DNA from: Centrapalus pauciflorus
Taxonomy: Eukaryota > Streptophyta > Magnoliopsida > Asterales > Asteraceae
Length of the DNA stretch: 64,000 nucleotides
Direction: 5' to 3'
NCBI GenBank assembly: GCA_020465985.1
Contig: JAANYP010004643.1
Coordinates: 93,410-157,409 of the forward strand
Part shown: in pieces, positions 43,488 to 56,544 of the stretch
Position numbering within the stretch: position 1 is the first letter of the stretch
Layout of the letters: every line of letters begins with the position of its first letter
The notes under the pieces: generated by a model
Database searches by the model: none
What the model saw: only the letters and a program-made list of their open reading frames with translations
Told to the model about the DNA's origin: nothing
Made by a program: the position numbers and the translations under genes

Positions 43488-46267
43488 GTCTCCCCCTGTT
43501 AAGGGAATTTCGTCCCGAAATTTTATCTTGTTTCCTCAGGGGTATTGTTACTTAAGAGTAGATGAGAGTATCTTTGCTTTAACTGGCCTTTGCATGCCCT
43601 AGTGAATTCTGGTTCATGTCTAGAATTCCATCTGACCTTGAGGATGGGTATACGACTGTGCTTCAATCCTTTGACCTTACGGTCCATGATTTCAACCGGC
43701 TCTTTGATGAAGCGAAGTTTATCAGTTAGTTGGATCTCTTCCAAGGGGGTAACAAGTGTCTCCTCTAACAAACACTCCTTCTTATTCGATACATGGAAGG
43801 TATTGTGCATGTTGCTAAGCTATGGTGGTAACTCTAAATGATAAGCTACGAGTCCAATTCCTTTTAGGACTTTGCATTGCCAATGTATCGAGGGTTTAGT
43901 TTTTCCTTATTTTCCTAATCGTATCACACCCTTCCATGGCGAGACTTTCATTGATACTCGTTCTCCTAATTAGATCTCAAGGGATTTTCTCCCTACATCT
44001 GCATAACTTTCTGCCAATTGCGGGCAACTTTAGTCAGTTCCGCACCTATACTATCTTTTCGGTAGTTTTGTGAATGATCGTAACGCCAGTGATTTGGCCA
44101 TTTCCCACTTCTTCCTAATAAATGAGTGATCGACACTTTTGCCTCTAAAGGGCCTCAAACAGAGTTGCTTCAATACTTGAGTGATAGCTATTGTAGTATG
44201 ATAATTCCACTAAGGAAATTGAGTATCCATTACATAGGCTCTTAATGTGTGTTCTAGGGTTTCGATCGTTCTATTATTCCGACCATCGGTCTGAGGGTGA
44301 TATGTGGTACTTCATGTCTAAGTTTGTATCCAAAGCTTGCTGTAATAATTTTCAAAAACTTAGATGTAGATCTGCTATTCATTTCCGAAATGATTATAAT
44401 AGGCACTCCGTGTCCGGAGACGACTTCCTTGAGGTACGTTTGGACTAGCTTATTCATCCTGATGTTCTTCTTGATAGGTAGGAACGCGCGGATTTTGTTA
44501 GGTGGTAGACTATTACCCAAATGGTTTCTGATGTTTTATCTTAACTTTGGAGCATGTTACGAATTTTCTGACAGATGTGGCAATGTCATTCTTCATGATA
44601 GGCCAGCCGTATAGCTCCTTAAGGTCATGATACATTTTATCGGATCCGGGGTGAATGACACATCTTAATTTGTGTCCTTCATCCATAGCCAGCTTTCTTA
44701 TTCCACCAAACAGAGTAATCTGATTATATTCATGAAATATCGATTTTTATTAGCCCTTATCCTAAACTATTTATCCACTTGTACTCTTAATGGCGTAGCT
44801 CATTAGTTTTCCTCAGGTGATAACGAATTTTCATTGTTGCAATTACTTATTAGTTCCATCCAACGGTACTACTTCGTATTCGACTCTTTCTGGTTCAAGA
44901 TGTGTTGGAGGCTCTTATGGTCTGTGAATACAATACACTTCATACCGTACAACTAATGTCTCCAAGGATAAAGACTACTGCTTCCAGATCCGGATCATGC
45001 GTTGTGTAAATCACCGAGTGAACCTTAAGTTTTCATAAAGTATAAGCTATGACCCTATCTTTCTATATCAACCCATTGTGTGAAGCGTCACCATAATCTA
45101 CAAATTTCTTGCTTCTCTTGGATGAAATAAGCGTGCTGCACAGATAGTGCTTTAATAATTGATATGATGTCTCCTGTCCTTGCCCCAATCATACTTAATG
45201 TCTTTTCGGGTCAGTTCTGTTAGAGCTTCGGTGATCGTTGTGAAATTTTTTATAATTGTCTATAATAAGTGGCAAGTCTTAAGGAATGTTGTATCTCTAT
45301 GGGGGTTCTAAGAGTTGACCAATTCCTGATAATCTCGATATTTGCGGGGTCGAATTGGATCCCTTTACTATTGATTACGTGACCGAGAAATCTTATCTAT
45401 CTTAGCCAAAAGTCAAACTTAGAAAGCTTGGCATACAGTTGTTCTTTCTTCAACAACTCTAGAATCAGTCTTAAATGTTTGCTCGTGCTCCTCCTTGTTT
45501 CGTGAGTAGATTAAGAAGTCATTCAAATATACAATCACGAATTTGTCTAGATAAGGTTTGCACACCCGATGAGGTCCATGAGTATCGTTGGGGCACTGGT
45601 TAATCCAAACGGCATTAATAGGAATTTATGATGACCGAAACGGAATCTGAAGGCTGTCTTTGGAATATCTTTCTTGCGAACTCTAACTTGATGATAACCA
45701 GACCTTAGGTCGATCTTCTAATGGAAGCTTAATTCTTAGAGTTTGGTCAAACAAGTCATTGGTCCTTGTGAGCGGGTATTGATTCTTTTAGTTTAGTTAG
45801 CTCTCGGTAATTGGTGCATATTCTGAAGGTTCCATCATTCTTCTTTATGAACAAAACTGGAGCTCCTCCAAAGCGAGGAACTCAGTTTCATAAACCTTTT
45901 ATCTAAGAGCTCCTACAGTTGGTTGGACGATTCATACACTATTGACGGGGCTAACCGGCCTGGTGCTCGAGCCACTGGTGCCACACCTGATACTAGGCCG
46001 ATTTTCGGATTTGACTTGCCTCGATGTTGGGAGTTCAGGTAAGTGTTCTGGAAAAACTTTGGGGTAACCATAAATAATAAGAATATTTTCGAGCCGCTTT
46101 CCCTTTGGCTCCCTCTCTATCAACACTTCAGGGTCCTAATGCTAGAGATGATGCTTACTTCGGTATTTCTTGCTTTGCGTTGGACAGTAAGGACCTTCTT
46201 ATTGGCTAAAGGTATATGAACTGTGTTCTTGTTGCATACTATTTCCACACGATTTTAGATAGCAAAT
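43488..46267 (-). pseudogene. pol: Gypsy A-2 pol remnant (heavily decayed)
   Basis: Starting with the PPT (43488-43502), minus-strand pieces are recognisable: chromodomain-like end (FIKEPVEIMDRKVK, HSRIPILKVRWNSR), integrase pieces with GHGVPIIIISEMNSRSTSKF (about 44430), RNase H/RT fragments with many frameshifts, and YGYPKVFPEHLPELP (about 46060). Catalytic motifs are mostly unreadable. The segment 45930-46140 is nearly identical to 62640-62850 and shares its lesions. Confidence 0.87.
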
Positions 46268-46798
46268 CCATAATATGTAGAATAATAAGCATATAGCAAT
46301 AAATTATGCACATTAATAGAACAAATGAGAATTTGGGCTAAGCCGGGCACCGCCTGTACCTCAGTGTTAGCCTTCACTCACATAAGTTCTATTGAAGATC
46401 AAAGAAGGCATATAGAAGAAACATATGTCTCAATTACGTAAAATACATGTAAACATGAATAACTGTTACTCAAAGTATTGTCTTATGCTTTGTAATACGC
46501 TGAAATGCTTGCTCGGGCTTATCTAGACTTTAACTCTAGTTTTGCATTATTTCTGAAGGCTTTGGCACTTTAATTAAGCTTTAATAAACTCTGGCATTTA
46601 ACTTCGTCCCATAACTGAGCTATATACTTTAATTTATATTGTGCGTGCTACGGAGTGTACGTAATTAATATTACAGAGCATATAACAAATTAATAAAATT
46701 AGCTTATAATCTCACGGTATTGCAAAGTATAATTGCTACGTGTTTTGTAGCCTTTAAATATAATTAAGTTTTGCCAATGGCCACTTAATTATATTTAA

Positions 46799-46862
<64 letters not shown>

Positions 46863-48088
46863 ACTTAATAACACGTAAATAGCAATTTTTTTTCACATAT
46901 ATTAAACATATAAGTCAATTAATATATAAGACTGATTAAACATGCTTTGTCTTAATTTTGATAAAAAGTATGTTGCTATAACCGTTCTTTGATCATTCTA
47001 TATATTCATTAATTTATTATTTAAAAAAAAAAGTTAATTGATTACTGTTTTGGTTTCAACAATACCTAAACCTTGAAGGTTTTGGTAGTTTGCAAATGGT
47101 TTGAGTGGTAAAGAGGATTTCGGTATCCATATATAGTTTCTGTAGGTTTCTGTATTTAAAAGGTTTCAGTATTCAACAAGGTTTCAGTACATCCCATATA
47201 GTTTAGGTATGTTTCAGAGGGTTTCACTATATACCGAAACCTTTTAAGGTTTCACTAGGTGTATTCTGAAACCTTTTAAGGTTTCACTAGGTTTCACTAT
47301 ATATATATACCGAAACCTTTTAAGGTTTCACTATATATACCGAAACCTTTTAAGGTTTCACTAGTCAAAAGGGAGTTTCAGTATTATTACCGAAACCTCT
47401 TATGGTTCGGTACATCTCAAGGTTTCGGTATTGAGGGGTTTCGGTATATATATATGAAACGTTTATGGTTTCGGTGTTATACACCCATGCAAACACACAA
47501 GTCACGACACATCCAAATTCTTCAATTTCAGTTCATAATTATAACATGCTTGAGTTTAATTTCAAGTTTTTAATACTAAACATAGCTAGATTCGAAGTTT
47601 AAAATTCTGATTTGTTTTGGGTTACTTAAGCATAAGAAGTCGTAGGCTTCATTTTGAACCAAAGAAAGAATAAAAGTTAGAATTACCTCAAGAATCTTGC
47701 AGATTGTCGCTTTGATGTTTGATTATAGCTTGAATCTTTGATTATTTGCAATGTTTTGATGATCCTTGAGATGAAGATGATGAACCGTAATATATTGAAA
47801 GAGAAAATAGGGAGCAGAGACTTTATATCGAAATGGGGATGAATGAGCATTAAGTCTCATATTTGGGTATATATATTTATTGAAAGTTTTCATCATTTTC
47901 ATTTTAGCCACTAAAGTTTCATTTATCTCATCTTTAAATTTGGTGCCATATAAATAACTCATAACACATATTAGATAATTTCATCACTTAATTGCATTCT
48001 TTAGCAATTAACTTCATTTAAATTCACAAATTACTTCATCAAACGCAAATTGCAACAAAAACGCAAAATTACAAAGCAGGGTGTTATA
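46268..48088 (-). repeat. Gypsy B-2 5' LTR, surviving part
   Basis: It matches 34617-36517, including an AT tract (46801-46858) and the hairpin array (47055-47480). It lacks the ~630 bases corresponding to 33985-34615. It ends GTGTTATA before target duplicate ATCTT. Confidence 0.92.
46801..46858. repeat. AT microsatellite in Gypsy B-2 5' LTR
   Basis: (AT)n of about 29 units, the shorter counterpart of 35172-35264. Confidence 0.96.
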
Positions 48089-48093
48089 ATCTT

Positions 48094-49524
48094 GATGATG
48101 AGTGTGAATCAACGAGAAAACTACTTTAAAAATCCAAAACTTAAAACTAAGTAATTAATACATAACCAAATTAAAACATATAGAATAAAGTGTAATTTGT
48201 ACGTAGTATACAGACTAATAAATCAAACACTTGTCGAGTGTGAAAAATCAAAGAGCATGAGAATATTCGAGACGATTCTAAAACTTAAAGGATCTCAAGG
48301 ACGAGATCAATCCAACGGGAAAGTGATTATAATAATCGCAAATTTTGGTTAATAATCCTACTCGACAGATTGTATTGATGTAATGTTAAATTCAATAAAA
48401 GGTATTATATCTCTCGTAAATAAAGAAAAACAGTAGTTCAACACCTAAACTAATCATTGGTTAAAAACACAAAAGAAAACAAGAAAAAATATGTTGACTT
48501 TGTGAAAACGAGGTTACACCAAATGGGAAGCCATAACTTTTGTCCTTAAGAAAAAACACGTTGACTTTGTTGACTTTGTGAAAACGAGGTTAGACTACGA
48601 ACTTTGGAATTTTAGGCCAATCTGGGATTATAGTTTTTGATAAATAAAAAAGTGGCAATTAAGCAATGTACTTTTATTATCAGGTCGGTAGTCGAGCGTA
48701 CTGGATTCATACATTTCGGTTCGTCGTGTTTTCTTTAAACGAGCTTTGAAGATATAATTTTGGTATCATTTTGAGTAACAGATTGATTTGCATGATTAGT
48801 TTTATGTGTTTATGCACATTTGTTATATTCGCTTCTTTTGTAGCACCCTACCATATTATTATTATTATTTTCATAATTATGTCGAAGACATGATATATTT
48901 ATCCTACCTTTCTGTTAGATATCCATGCCTAAGTGATATCGTAATTCCCTGTATGCATACTTGTACGCCATTATTTTATTGGGTGTCGATGCTACTGTGT
49001 GTAGGCTAAGTCAGTAAGCCGCCCAAGTTGTTCGGTTAAACTGACATCAACTCCAGATGAGGGCCGTGTACGATTTAATTAGCACCAGCTCGGATTTGGG
49101 GTGCGGCGTCAGCTTGGATGAGGGGCGCAAAAGAAATTATTGAACTCATGCTTCATTTCTATTCATGCATATTTAAATATGTACTGTTTTCTTTTTAAAT
49201 CTCGTTACTCTCTTGGTGACGGCTTACCCGGGTGTGTGGACTTTATATTTCAGGTGGAGCAGATATGGGTAAGGCTCTAGTGACTTTTTTTGACCAAGAC
49301 GTTATTGTTTGTTTTGCTTTGAGGGTCGGGTAGAACCTTAGATGACTTGGCATGTAACTAAAACTTATTTAGCATACTAAGATTGATGTAGTTTATTACC
49401 TTGAGTGGTTAATTATATTTATCTATGCATCGCTTTATAAAATTTTAAGTTATCCTGTAATTTTTACGTATATTGCACTGTGAATGGTGGAATTTAGTTT
49501 TAAAAATATTCGGTCCTTTCAGAA
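48094..49524. other. Spacer with probable plus-strand LTR remnant (about 48590-49519)
   Basis: 48094-48580 is AT-rich with no gene. It contains a short repeat of TTGACTTTGTGAAAACGAGG (near 48495 and 48568). From about 48590 the style is that of a gypsy LTR (TTTCAGGTGGAGCAGATATG, ending CGGTCCTTTCA near 49519), with a 60-base match to 13710-13770. No internal region follows; it abuts truncated Gypsy B-3. LTR identity is an inference. Confidence 0.4.
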
Positions 49525-51315
49525 AATCTGGTGGCAAACCCGACATATCCTCCAAAAAGATGTTTGGGAGTACAGTTACCATTGGAACGGTAGAGAGAGT
49601 TTTTTTTTAGCCTTTGCATCAATAGCATAGGCTAGATAAGTAAAACAACCTTTAGTGACGTCCTTTCGGGCTTTTACATGGTAATAACGCATTAATCATC
49701 TTTCTGTCGTTCATTATAGATACAAATTTCGCATCCCCAGTAGTACTAACTTGATCATTCTTTTCTCGCATAGTATCTGAGTTTCATTTTGAACAAGCTA
49801 GTACAGTCCCATAATAACATCAAATTACCCAAACTCCATCGAGACCAAATCCAAGTTAAACTCTACGTCCTCTATTAGCAATGTACAATTCTTAAACACT
49901 ATGTCAGCTTTTACTAACATATTACTAGCTGTTTAAATTTTGATCACAAATTGTAATGTAGATGTTGGCATATCATGTCGTTGTGCAAATGTAGTAGAGA
50001 CAAATGAGCGATTTGCTCCAAAATCAAATGATATGCGTGTCGTAATTAAATTTACTCTGTACGTATTAGTGACCACCTCATGGTCATCCATTACTTCCTC
50101 AGTGGTTATTTGTAATGCCCGTGTTTGAGCCATATGAGCTTGTTCCTGCCATGCAGTTGAAGCTCTAGAAGTCCATGCAGATGATAGGGGTGTTGACTGA
50201 GATCGAGGCGGCCTTTTGGCTTTTCGTTTGTAATGCCTGATTTTACCACAGTTAAAACAGGATTCAGGTTTCTGTGGGTAAGTATCACTGTGATGCCCCC
50301 TCTGCCCACAATAGTAATAGTTAATGTCTTTAGGTTTTCACTCCACAAAGTGAGTCTTGTGGCATCGGCGACAATCTCGTGGTACAGAGTTGATGGAAAC
50401 AACCTTTGCCCTTCTTGGCGAAGCTAATGGTTGGCGAGAATAGAACTATGATGATCGCGAACATCCAGAATATCCAAACTCTCTTTGACAGTTTTGGCGG
50501 TGATGGTTGAGTTTGATTCATAGCAGACGAACCCATGATATACCCTGATAGTGTCAAAATCTACTCCATGTTCTAAGCAACATCCAACATGTTCGCAAAA
50601 GTTGAATACCGAATGTTGCTCATATTTGACCGAATTTCGAAGTCCAACCCAACATCAAACCTATCATACTTTCTCTCTTCAGCGTCTATCTGATGTGGTG
50701 CAAATAAACGTAACTGGGTACACTCAACGGCATATTGAGATACCGTCTGTGTTCCATGAGCTAACCCAATGAACTTAGCCTCTAGTTGGCGTCGTTCATC
50801 AGAAGGATAGTATAGTTGAGTAAATACTTCCTTGAATTCTACCTATATCATGACAGAAAGCTTCGCTAAAGTTAATGTGATTACCATTGCATCCCACCAC
50901 ATAACAACATCTTTGGTGAGCATCACAACATCATATCAAACCATGCCCTTCTCAGCACAATCGTTGAATCAGAATATTTGTTCAGTGGATGTAATCCATT
51001 CTAGTGCAAACAATGCATATCTCGTACCATCAAATTCAATATCCAGTTGCCCGTATAATTCTTGAATCTACAAGCCTTGCCTTTACTAGAATAACCAATG
51101 TTTTCTTCTATATCACCTTGACTACCATGAGTGTTTTCTTTATTTTTCCACTTGTCAGGCCTCCGTTTAGCCTCAGCCTCATCGCGAGCATTTAACGTTT
51201 CTTGTATTTATTGAGCGTGGTCAGCCATCGTCTTAGCTTGACGTTCATTGGTTTGTTCCAATATTGTTTGCATCAATTGAAACAGTTGTCGTGGAGTTAA
51301 ATCTTCTGCAGCCAT
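49525..51315 (-). pseudogene. gag: Gypsy B-3 gag and protease remnant
   Basis: The ATG at 51315 opens MAAEDLTPRQLFQLMQTILE, matching the B-1 and B-2 starts. A stop follows at about codon 36. Further pieces give RDEAEAKRRPDK, gag core fragments and a degraded double zinc finger (CFNCGKIRHYKRKAKR; last ligand lost) near 50230. The protease motif is FDFGANRSFVSTTF (Ser of DSG changed to Phe) near 50060. FLEDMSGLPPD at the left end is the linker before RT. Confidence 0.83.
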
Positions 51316-51352
51316 GTTCTGAAATATAACATATAATATTTAGAACATAAAG

Positions 51353-51354
<2 letters not shown>

Positions 51355-51412
<58 letters not shown>
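51355..51412. repeat. AT microsatellite in Gypsy B-3 leader
   Basis: (AT)n run of about 29 units, just upstream of the gag start. Confidence 0.95.
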
Positions 51413-51415
<3 letters not shown>

Positions 51416-51561
51416 AGTGTGTGTGTGTCTGTTTACCCTGTAATCCGTATTATTCATGTCAATCACATCTTAGTTCGATCATTTCCTAGGAGTCCATTCT
51501 ACTATCATAACCTGTGTTTGAGACCATGTCCTCACAGATACCTGCGACCTCAAACCAATGA

Positions 51562-51571
51562 TCTGATACCA
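51562..51571 (-). promoter_or_regulatory. Primer binding site (Gypsy B-3)
   Basis: TGGTATCAGA on the minus strand, three bases from the LTR border at 51575. The following bases have decayed. Confidence 0.8.
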
Positions 51572-51574
51572 AGC

Positions 51575-52367
51575 TGAAACATCCTTCTCTATTTTTCATA
51601 ATTAAAGACCCATGACAAATATACAACCCATAATTAACAATAAGATTAATGATTCAAATTTACAATAGTTGAATCACATCAACACTAAAGCATAATGTAT
51701 TTTAAGTCTAAAAAGGAAATTCTGTCTATTACAATCTCAATAATTTATTACATCATTATAATAATGTTCACATCCTAAAACTACACAACCACTAAAGGGT
51801 CTAGTGATCCTTGAGTAGGCTTGATGGAATAGCCTAAGTAGAAGGCCCATCGATGTTCTTTCCTTTGCTTAAAACATTTAATTTAACAACGTTAAGCTAT
51901 AACCTTAGTTAGATAACAGATTACATATTCTACTTATGAGTCATGCAAACAATGTGTAATATTGCGCAACGTTTACTCCATCGTGCAGAGGGCAACATGG
52001 ATACCTGGTAAGTCATCGTGCTAGGAGCCACAGATCCCGAGACGTAAGTCTTAATGGACGTTCAAAATTTAGTGATCGGAGATGTTCAACCTTGATAGAA
52101 TGAGTATGGAAAGATCAATACCGAACAGTGGCCTACTGTCAATCCTCAGCCCAGGTCACACCGAAGTAGGAGACTATCATCAGGCCGAAACATGTTACAA
52201 AGATACTGCACTTTAAAAAAACAGTACTTACATATTTATAACATGCCAAGTACGAGGGTGCATCAATAGAAATGAATAAAATCTGAGTGCCAACTAATAT
52301 ATGAAAAACATGAACAAGCCATCATGTATGTACATAAGTAATGCAATGACAATAAATGTAGGAACAA
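51575..52367 (-). repeat. Gypsy B-3 5' LTR, truncated
   Basis: In element orientation it ends GGATGTTTCA before the PBS, like B-1. Segments around GATGCACCCTCGTACTTGG and CAGTAGGCCACTGT align with the B-1 LTR (20450-20600). It is cut by the Copia A-2 insertion. Confidence 0.85.
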
Positions 52368-53012
52368 TGTTGGTACACCTTGTGTGACGATAGCAGTCTA
52401 AGTGATCCTACATTGTGGTTCTAGCAAGTGTTTGTTATATATGTTTATATATGGTTGAGATTTATTATTGTTTGTGTGTTTGAACTTGATGTAACGTATT
52501 ACAAGAAGTTCAAACATAAAGATCAAAGATAAAATCAATCATAAGGTAAAAACATAAGTTTTAATACTAAGTTGAGTATGTGAAATAGTAGATTCGAATT
52601 ATGTAAGGTTTGACATTCGAATCTATGTCAGATTCGAATGTCGACCTAGATTCGAACCTAGGCAGATTCGAGAGTGTCTATGAGGACAAACTCGAATGGG
52701 CCTTGGGCCAGATTCGAGTTTGGCCCATAACAGACTCGAATTAGCCTCTATAATTAGGGATAGACTCGATTAATTATTAGACTTTTTGCAGAATTCGTGA
52801 GTGATTAAGCAAAAGGCGATCTCGAGTTTATCATCAGTGTTAGTGCCGTTTCGGAGAGAATCAGTTCGTAGGATCGTTCGTGTGTCGTTCGTTCAGCCTC
52901 TGATAGTCTCCGTGTTTCTGGTTGAGAGTTGTTTCTGTCTACCCGTTAACGAAGATTCCGCACTCGTTGACGGTTCCGCGTGTAGATAGATCTCGTAGTG
53001 GTAGACCTTACA
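52368..53012 (+). repeat. Copia A-2 5' LTR (645 bp)
   Basis: It runs from TGTTGGTACACC to GACCTTACA and is directly followed by the PBS. No second copy lies in the window, so the left boundary rests on the TG start and the end of Gypsy B-3 similarity. It carries repeated AGATTCGAAT-type motifs at 52585-52760. Confidence 0.82.
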
Positions 53013-53640
53013 AGTGGTATCAGAGCCTACGGAGTGTTCTTGGTCTTCTTCGTGTTCATCTAGATACATTCTAGGTTTTTTGACGCTTTTGGACGGTTTT
53101 TTCTCTCAAAATCGTGTCTTTCGTGTTCGTCGAGCATAGCAAATAGTAATCCGGGAAATACTTTGTGTTTTTCACGTTTTTGATCGAAATCAATATTTTT
53201 CATTGTAAAAATATTGATTTAATCTGCAAAACGTCAAAAAATCAAAGTGTTAGCCGTTTTTCGAGTTTGCGGCGCTCGAATCTATTAGGGGTAATTAGGG
53301 TTACATTTAGTCTCGAGTCTAACCAAATACGCTCCTTTCGAGTCTGATACAGAGGGTTTTTGAATCTAATTTGAGTTTGTGCTAGTTTCGAATAGGGTCT
53401 CGAGTCTACTTACATTCGAGTTAATTCGAGTTTGGTCTAGTATCGAATAGGGTTCGAATCTGCTGTGTCTTCGAGTTTGCCTGTCCTTCGAATCTGAGGA
53501 ATTTCGAATCTGTCATTAGTTTTGAATTTAATTGACTTACATCACTTAATCGAATTTAATCCCAAATAAATTGGAATCTAATTATATTCGAATCTATCTA
53601 GATTCGAACGAATTAATTCAAATTAGTTTCGAATTAAATT
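52585..53640. repeat. Dispersed TTCGAA / TTCGAG motif cluster
   Basis: More than 25 copies of (A/T)TTCGA(A/G)T(C/T)T variants lie in the Copia A-2 LTR (52585-52760) and again in the leader (53260-53640). TTCGAA is self-complementary. The cluster is far too dense for chance. Confidence 0.8.
53015..53027 (+). promoter_or_regulatory. Primer binding site (Copia A-2)
   Basis: TGGTATCAGAGCC lies two bases after the LTR and matches the initiator Met tRNA complement. Confidence 0.93.
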
Positions 53641-53671
53641 AATTAAGTTAAATTCAATTATTTTAGAAAAG

Positions 53672-56544
53672 ATGTCAAATCTTCAAAAATTCCTGGAAAT
53701 GGACCACGAGGTCGGGAAGGCAAATGCTCCGCCTAAGCTGATGAAACTCGAAGATTATTACTGGTGGAAAGATCGGTTTACCGATTTCGTGCGTTTTAAT
53801 GACATGCGCATGTGGGTGTGTATCGACGAAGGATATATTCCACCAGTTTCTGAAGTTGAAGGCCGTCAGAAAGTCTTATCATACCAAATGATGAAGGAGG
53901 ATGATAAGAAATTGTATGAAGCTGAAAACAAAGCTTTCTCGATAATTAGAATGGCGTTGCCTCAGGATATACTGCACACATTTAGGACTCAAAAGACGTC
54001 AAAGGAACTTTGGGAGTCTCTAGAGAAGAGGTGTGAGGGTAATCCTAGGGTTCGTAGAAAGCGTACAGAGCTGTTGAAACAACAATTTGCGATTTTCAAG
54101 GCGTTAAAGGATGAACAGCTGGATGATATCATCACCCGGTTCTATCATCTGTTGACGGAACTTGAATGTCACGGGATTGAGTATACTGACACCGACAAGA
54201 ACAACAAGCTTCTTGATGCCTTACCAGCCAAATGGGCTATGTATGTGGCAATGATAAAGCTAAATGAGGATAAGTATTATACCCAATCTCTGGAGGATAT
54301 CGTGGGAACATTGCGGGCATATCACTTCGAGCTACTGAAGGCCGAAACTGATTCCGAACAAGTCCAGAATGCAGCAATGTATTTTGGAAAGTCAACAAAA
54401 CCTTCAACGACCGCCGATCTGAAGACTGCAACAGCGTTTTTCACTGGAGAAACGTCGTCACCAGCAGAGACTGATGACACATTGAATCGAGCGTTCTTAG
54501 GATTAGGAAGATCGGAAGAACCGCAGCCTCAAGTACAACAGGCATCGACTTCTCAGAGCTATTCTAAGATGCCCATGAGCGCAAAATCGGCGGAAGAACA
54601 TTTGAATCTGCTTGCTTCATTTGTGGCCGCGTATGGGAACTGCGTTCAGGGAAAGATAAACGATCCTGCTCTCTGGGATGAAGACTACGATCAGGTCGAC
54701 CCTGATGATCTTTAGGAAATGGATCTTAAATGGCAACTGGCCATGGTAACCCAACGGGTTAAGAGATTTATCAAACGAACTGGGAGGAATCTGACGATGA
54801 ACAACAAGGGATTGGATTTGATAAGTCCAAAGTAAAGTGCTACAACTGTCAAGGTCTGGGACACTTCGCCAGAGAATGCCAGAGACTGAAGGTAGAAACG
54901 TACCAAGGGCAGAGTTAGCATCAGGGACAGTTTCAGAATCAGTCTCAACAACGATACCTTCCAAGTTCATCATCTGGTCAAGCCAATCTAGCTGGTCTAC
55001 TATCCAATGTCACTTCAGACAGACAGCTAGATGGTACTGACTGGAGTTCACATCCAGAATCAAATGCTCGGGCTTTTATGGCTGAAGTCACAGAGACTGG
55101 GTGTGAAGGGGACGAGCAGACCACAAGGGAAAACAGTCCGATGTGGGTGGAGAAGACGAATGATCAGACAGTTCTGGAGTTTGCTGCTAAAATGGCCAAT
55201 GTGGAATCCGACCACACAAAGGTTAGTCTGACTTACTCTCTTTTCCATGAGTTATGTGTATTGTGTGTTAATTCTAATGATAGGTTAAATCTAGTCTTAG
55301 AATCACAAAAAACCATAACTGCTCAAAATGAGTCGTTAAAAATTGAAAATGCTAGCCTAAACGATATTAAGCAAGATCTTAAAGAAAAACTTAAGGCTGA
55401 TGCTCAAGATGTAATCGTTCTAAAAGACAAACTGAGTGAGCAGTGTGTTAGAATAGAGCTTATGTATGAGCATGTAGAAGCCTTGTCCAAAAATCTTAAG
55501 GACAAAGACATAGAGCTAGCTGAAACAAAGGTAAAGGTAGCAGAGGCAAACAGTAAGCTAGAGAAGTTTAGGAATTCAAGCCTAAACCTAGGGAAAGTTT
55601 TAGATGCCCAAAGACAATCTAAAAAGCCTGTAGGTCTAGGATTTCATGAAATTCCTCCACCTTTTAATGCAAACTATGTGCCTCAGCCTCAGGAGAAAAC
55701 TGACAAATCAGTAGACTTAGAGGACACACCTGAACCTATATCTGAGCCTATAGTAGAAAATACACCTAAGGTGGCTGACACAACTGTCAAGGTTAAGAAA
55801 GTCAAATTTGTGACTTCCTCCAGTGAAACACCTGCAGGAAAACATAAAATTGATTGGGCTGATCAATACGATGAGCCAGTCGCCATAGATGTACAAAAGG
55901 ACCAAGACACTAGTGAGACACCTAAGTCTAAGGGTACACACAAAAAGTCCATAGATAAGATGTCTTGCTTCAGATGTCATGAGAAGGGGCATGTTGCTTC
56001 TCACTGTCCACTTAGGAAAGCCGATGTTACACCTAAGACAGTGAACCCAACACCTGTGAAGCCCTCAACTAATGTGGCGAGCACTAGTAGTTCTCAGATT
56101 ACCGAGAAAACTGTGCAGGCCGCACCAAAACCAGTTGTGAAACAAACACCGGTAAAGGTTGGACCAAAGGAAGTGGTTAGGACAAATTCACCGAATCGTG
56201 TCATTAATCAATCTAGGTCAGCACCTCAACAAGTCTATAGGAGCACAACACCTAGCAGGGCACACACTCCAGTTAGGTCTCATACTCCAGTTAGACATTA
56301 CGCACCGGTAAGAGCTCAGGGATCACAGTCTGAAATGCAATATAATAGGAATTATTCTAGAGCTCCACAACAAATGCCTACTCAAAGGCAAAGAGTGAAT
56401 TTAAATCACTCGGCACCACAACAAACTCCTGTCCAACGACCCAAGTCACCTGAAAGGCGAGATGGGTATTTGAAAGAGTTTAAGTATGTGGACGAGAATG
56501 GTATAACCAAGCCAGTTATGGCTTGGGTTCCCCGTGATAACTAA
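53672..56544 (+). pseudogene. gag: Copia A-2 gag (full length, broken)
   Basis: The ATG at 53672 gives MSNLQKFLEMDHEVG; this is the complete N-terminus missing from A-1. The gag domain has LEDYYWWKDRFTDFVRF, ALPQDILHTFRTQKTSKELW and LLKQQFAIFKALKDEQ. TAG at 54713-54715 replaces Glu before EMDLKWQLAMV. A one-base insertion near 54807 shifts the frame, and TAG at about 54917 replaces Gln. CCHC knuckles are CYNCQGLGHFARECQ (near 54838) and CFRCHEKGHVASHCP (near 55968). The central part (55230-55600) is a coiled coil. The Ser/Pro/Arg-rich tail has RSHTPVRH-type repeats and ends VPRDN, TAA at 56542-56544. Confidence 0.92.

Larger units (their letters stand above)
41333..46267 (-). mobile_element. 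Gypsy A-2: 5'-truncated, decayed Gypsy A copy
   Basis: Minus strand. It has a 3' LTR (41333-43487), PPT and the pol region from the chromodomain-like end back to the protease/DWL segment, stopping abruptly at about 46267, where Gypsy B-2 LTR resumes. The 5' LTR, upstream ORF and gag are absent. It shares specific deletions with A-3 (62.5-62.9 kb). Confidence 0.87.
33985..48088 (-). mobile_element. Gypsy B-2: full-length decayed Ty3/gypsy element containing Gypsy A-2
   Basis: Element-orientation ends are TATAAC... and ...TGTGACA. The left (3') LTR is 33985-36517; the right (5') LTR survives as 46268-48088. ATCTT flanks both outer ends (33980-33984 and 48089-48093), confirming one insertion of this span. 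The internal region 36518-41332 encodes gag and pol. Gypsy A-2 (41333-46267) replaces the part of the 5' LTR nearest the PBS. Confidence 0.9.
49525..52367 (-). mobile_element. Gypsy B-3: truncated Gypsy B copy (LTR, gag, protease)
   Basis: Minus strand. The 5' LTR begins at 51575 and is cut at 52367 by Copia A-2. PBS, gag and protease follow leftward, and homology stops at the GLPPD segment near 49525, before the RT core. It is strongly decayed. Confidence 0.85.

Noticed and set aside
48806..49009. 67-codon plus-strand ORF
   Set aside because: It lies within LTR-like sequence and shows no domain or codon signal.
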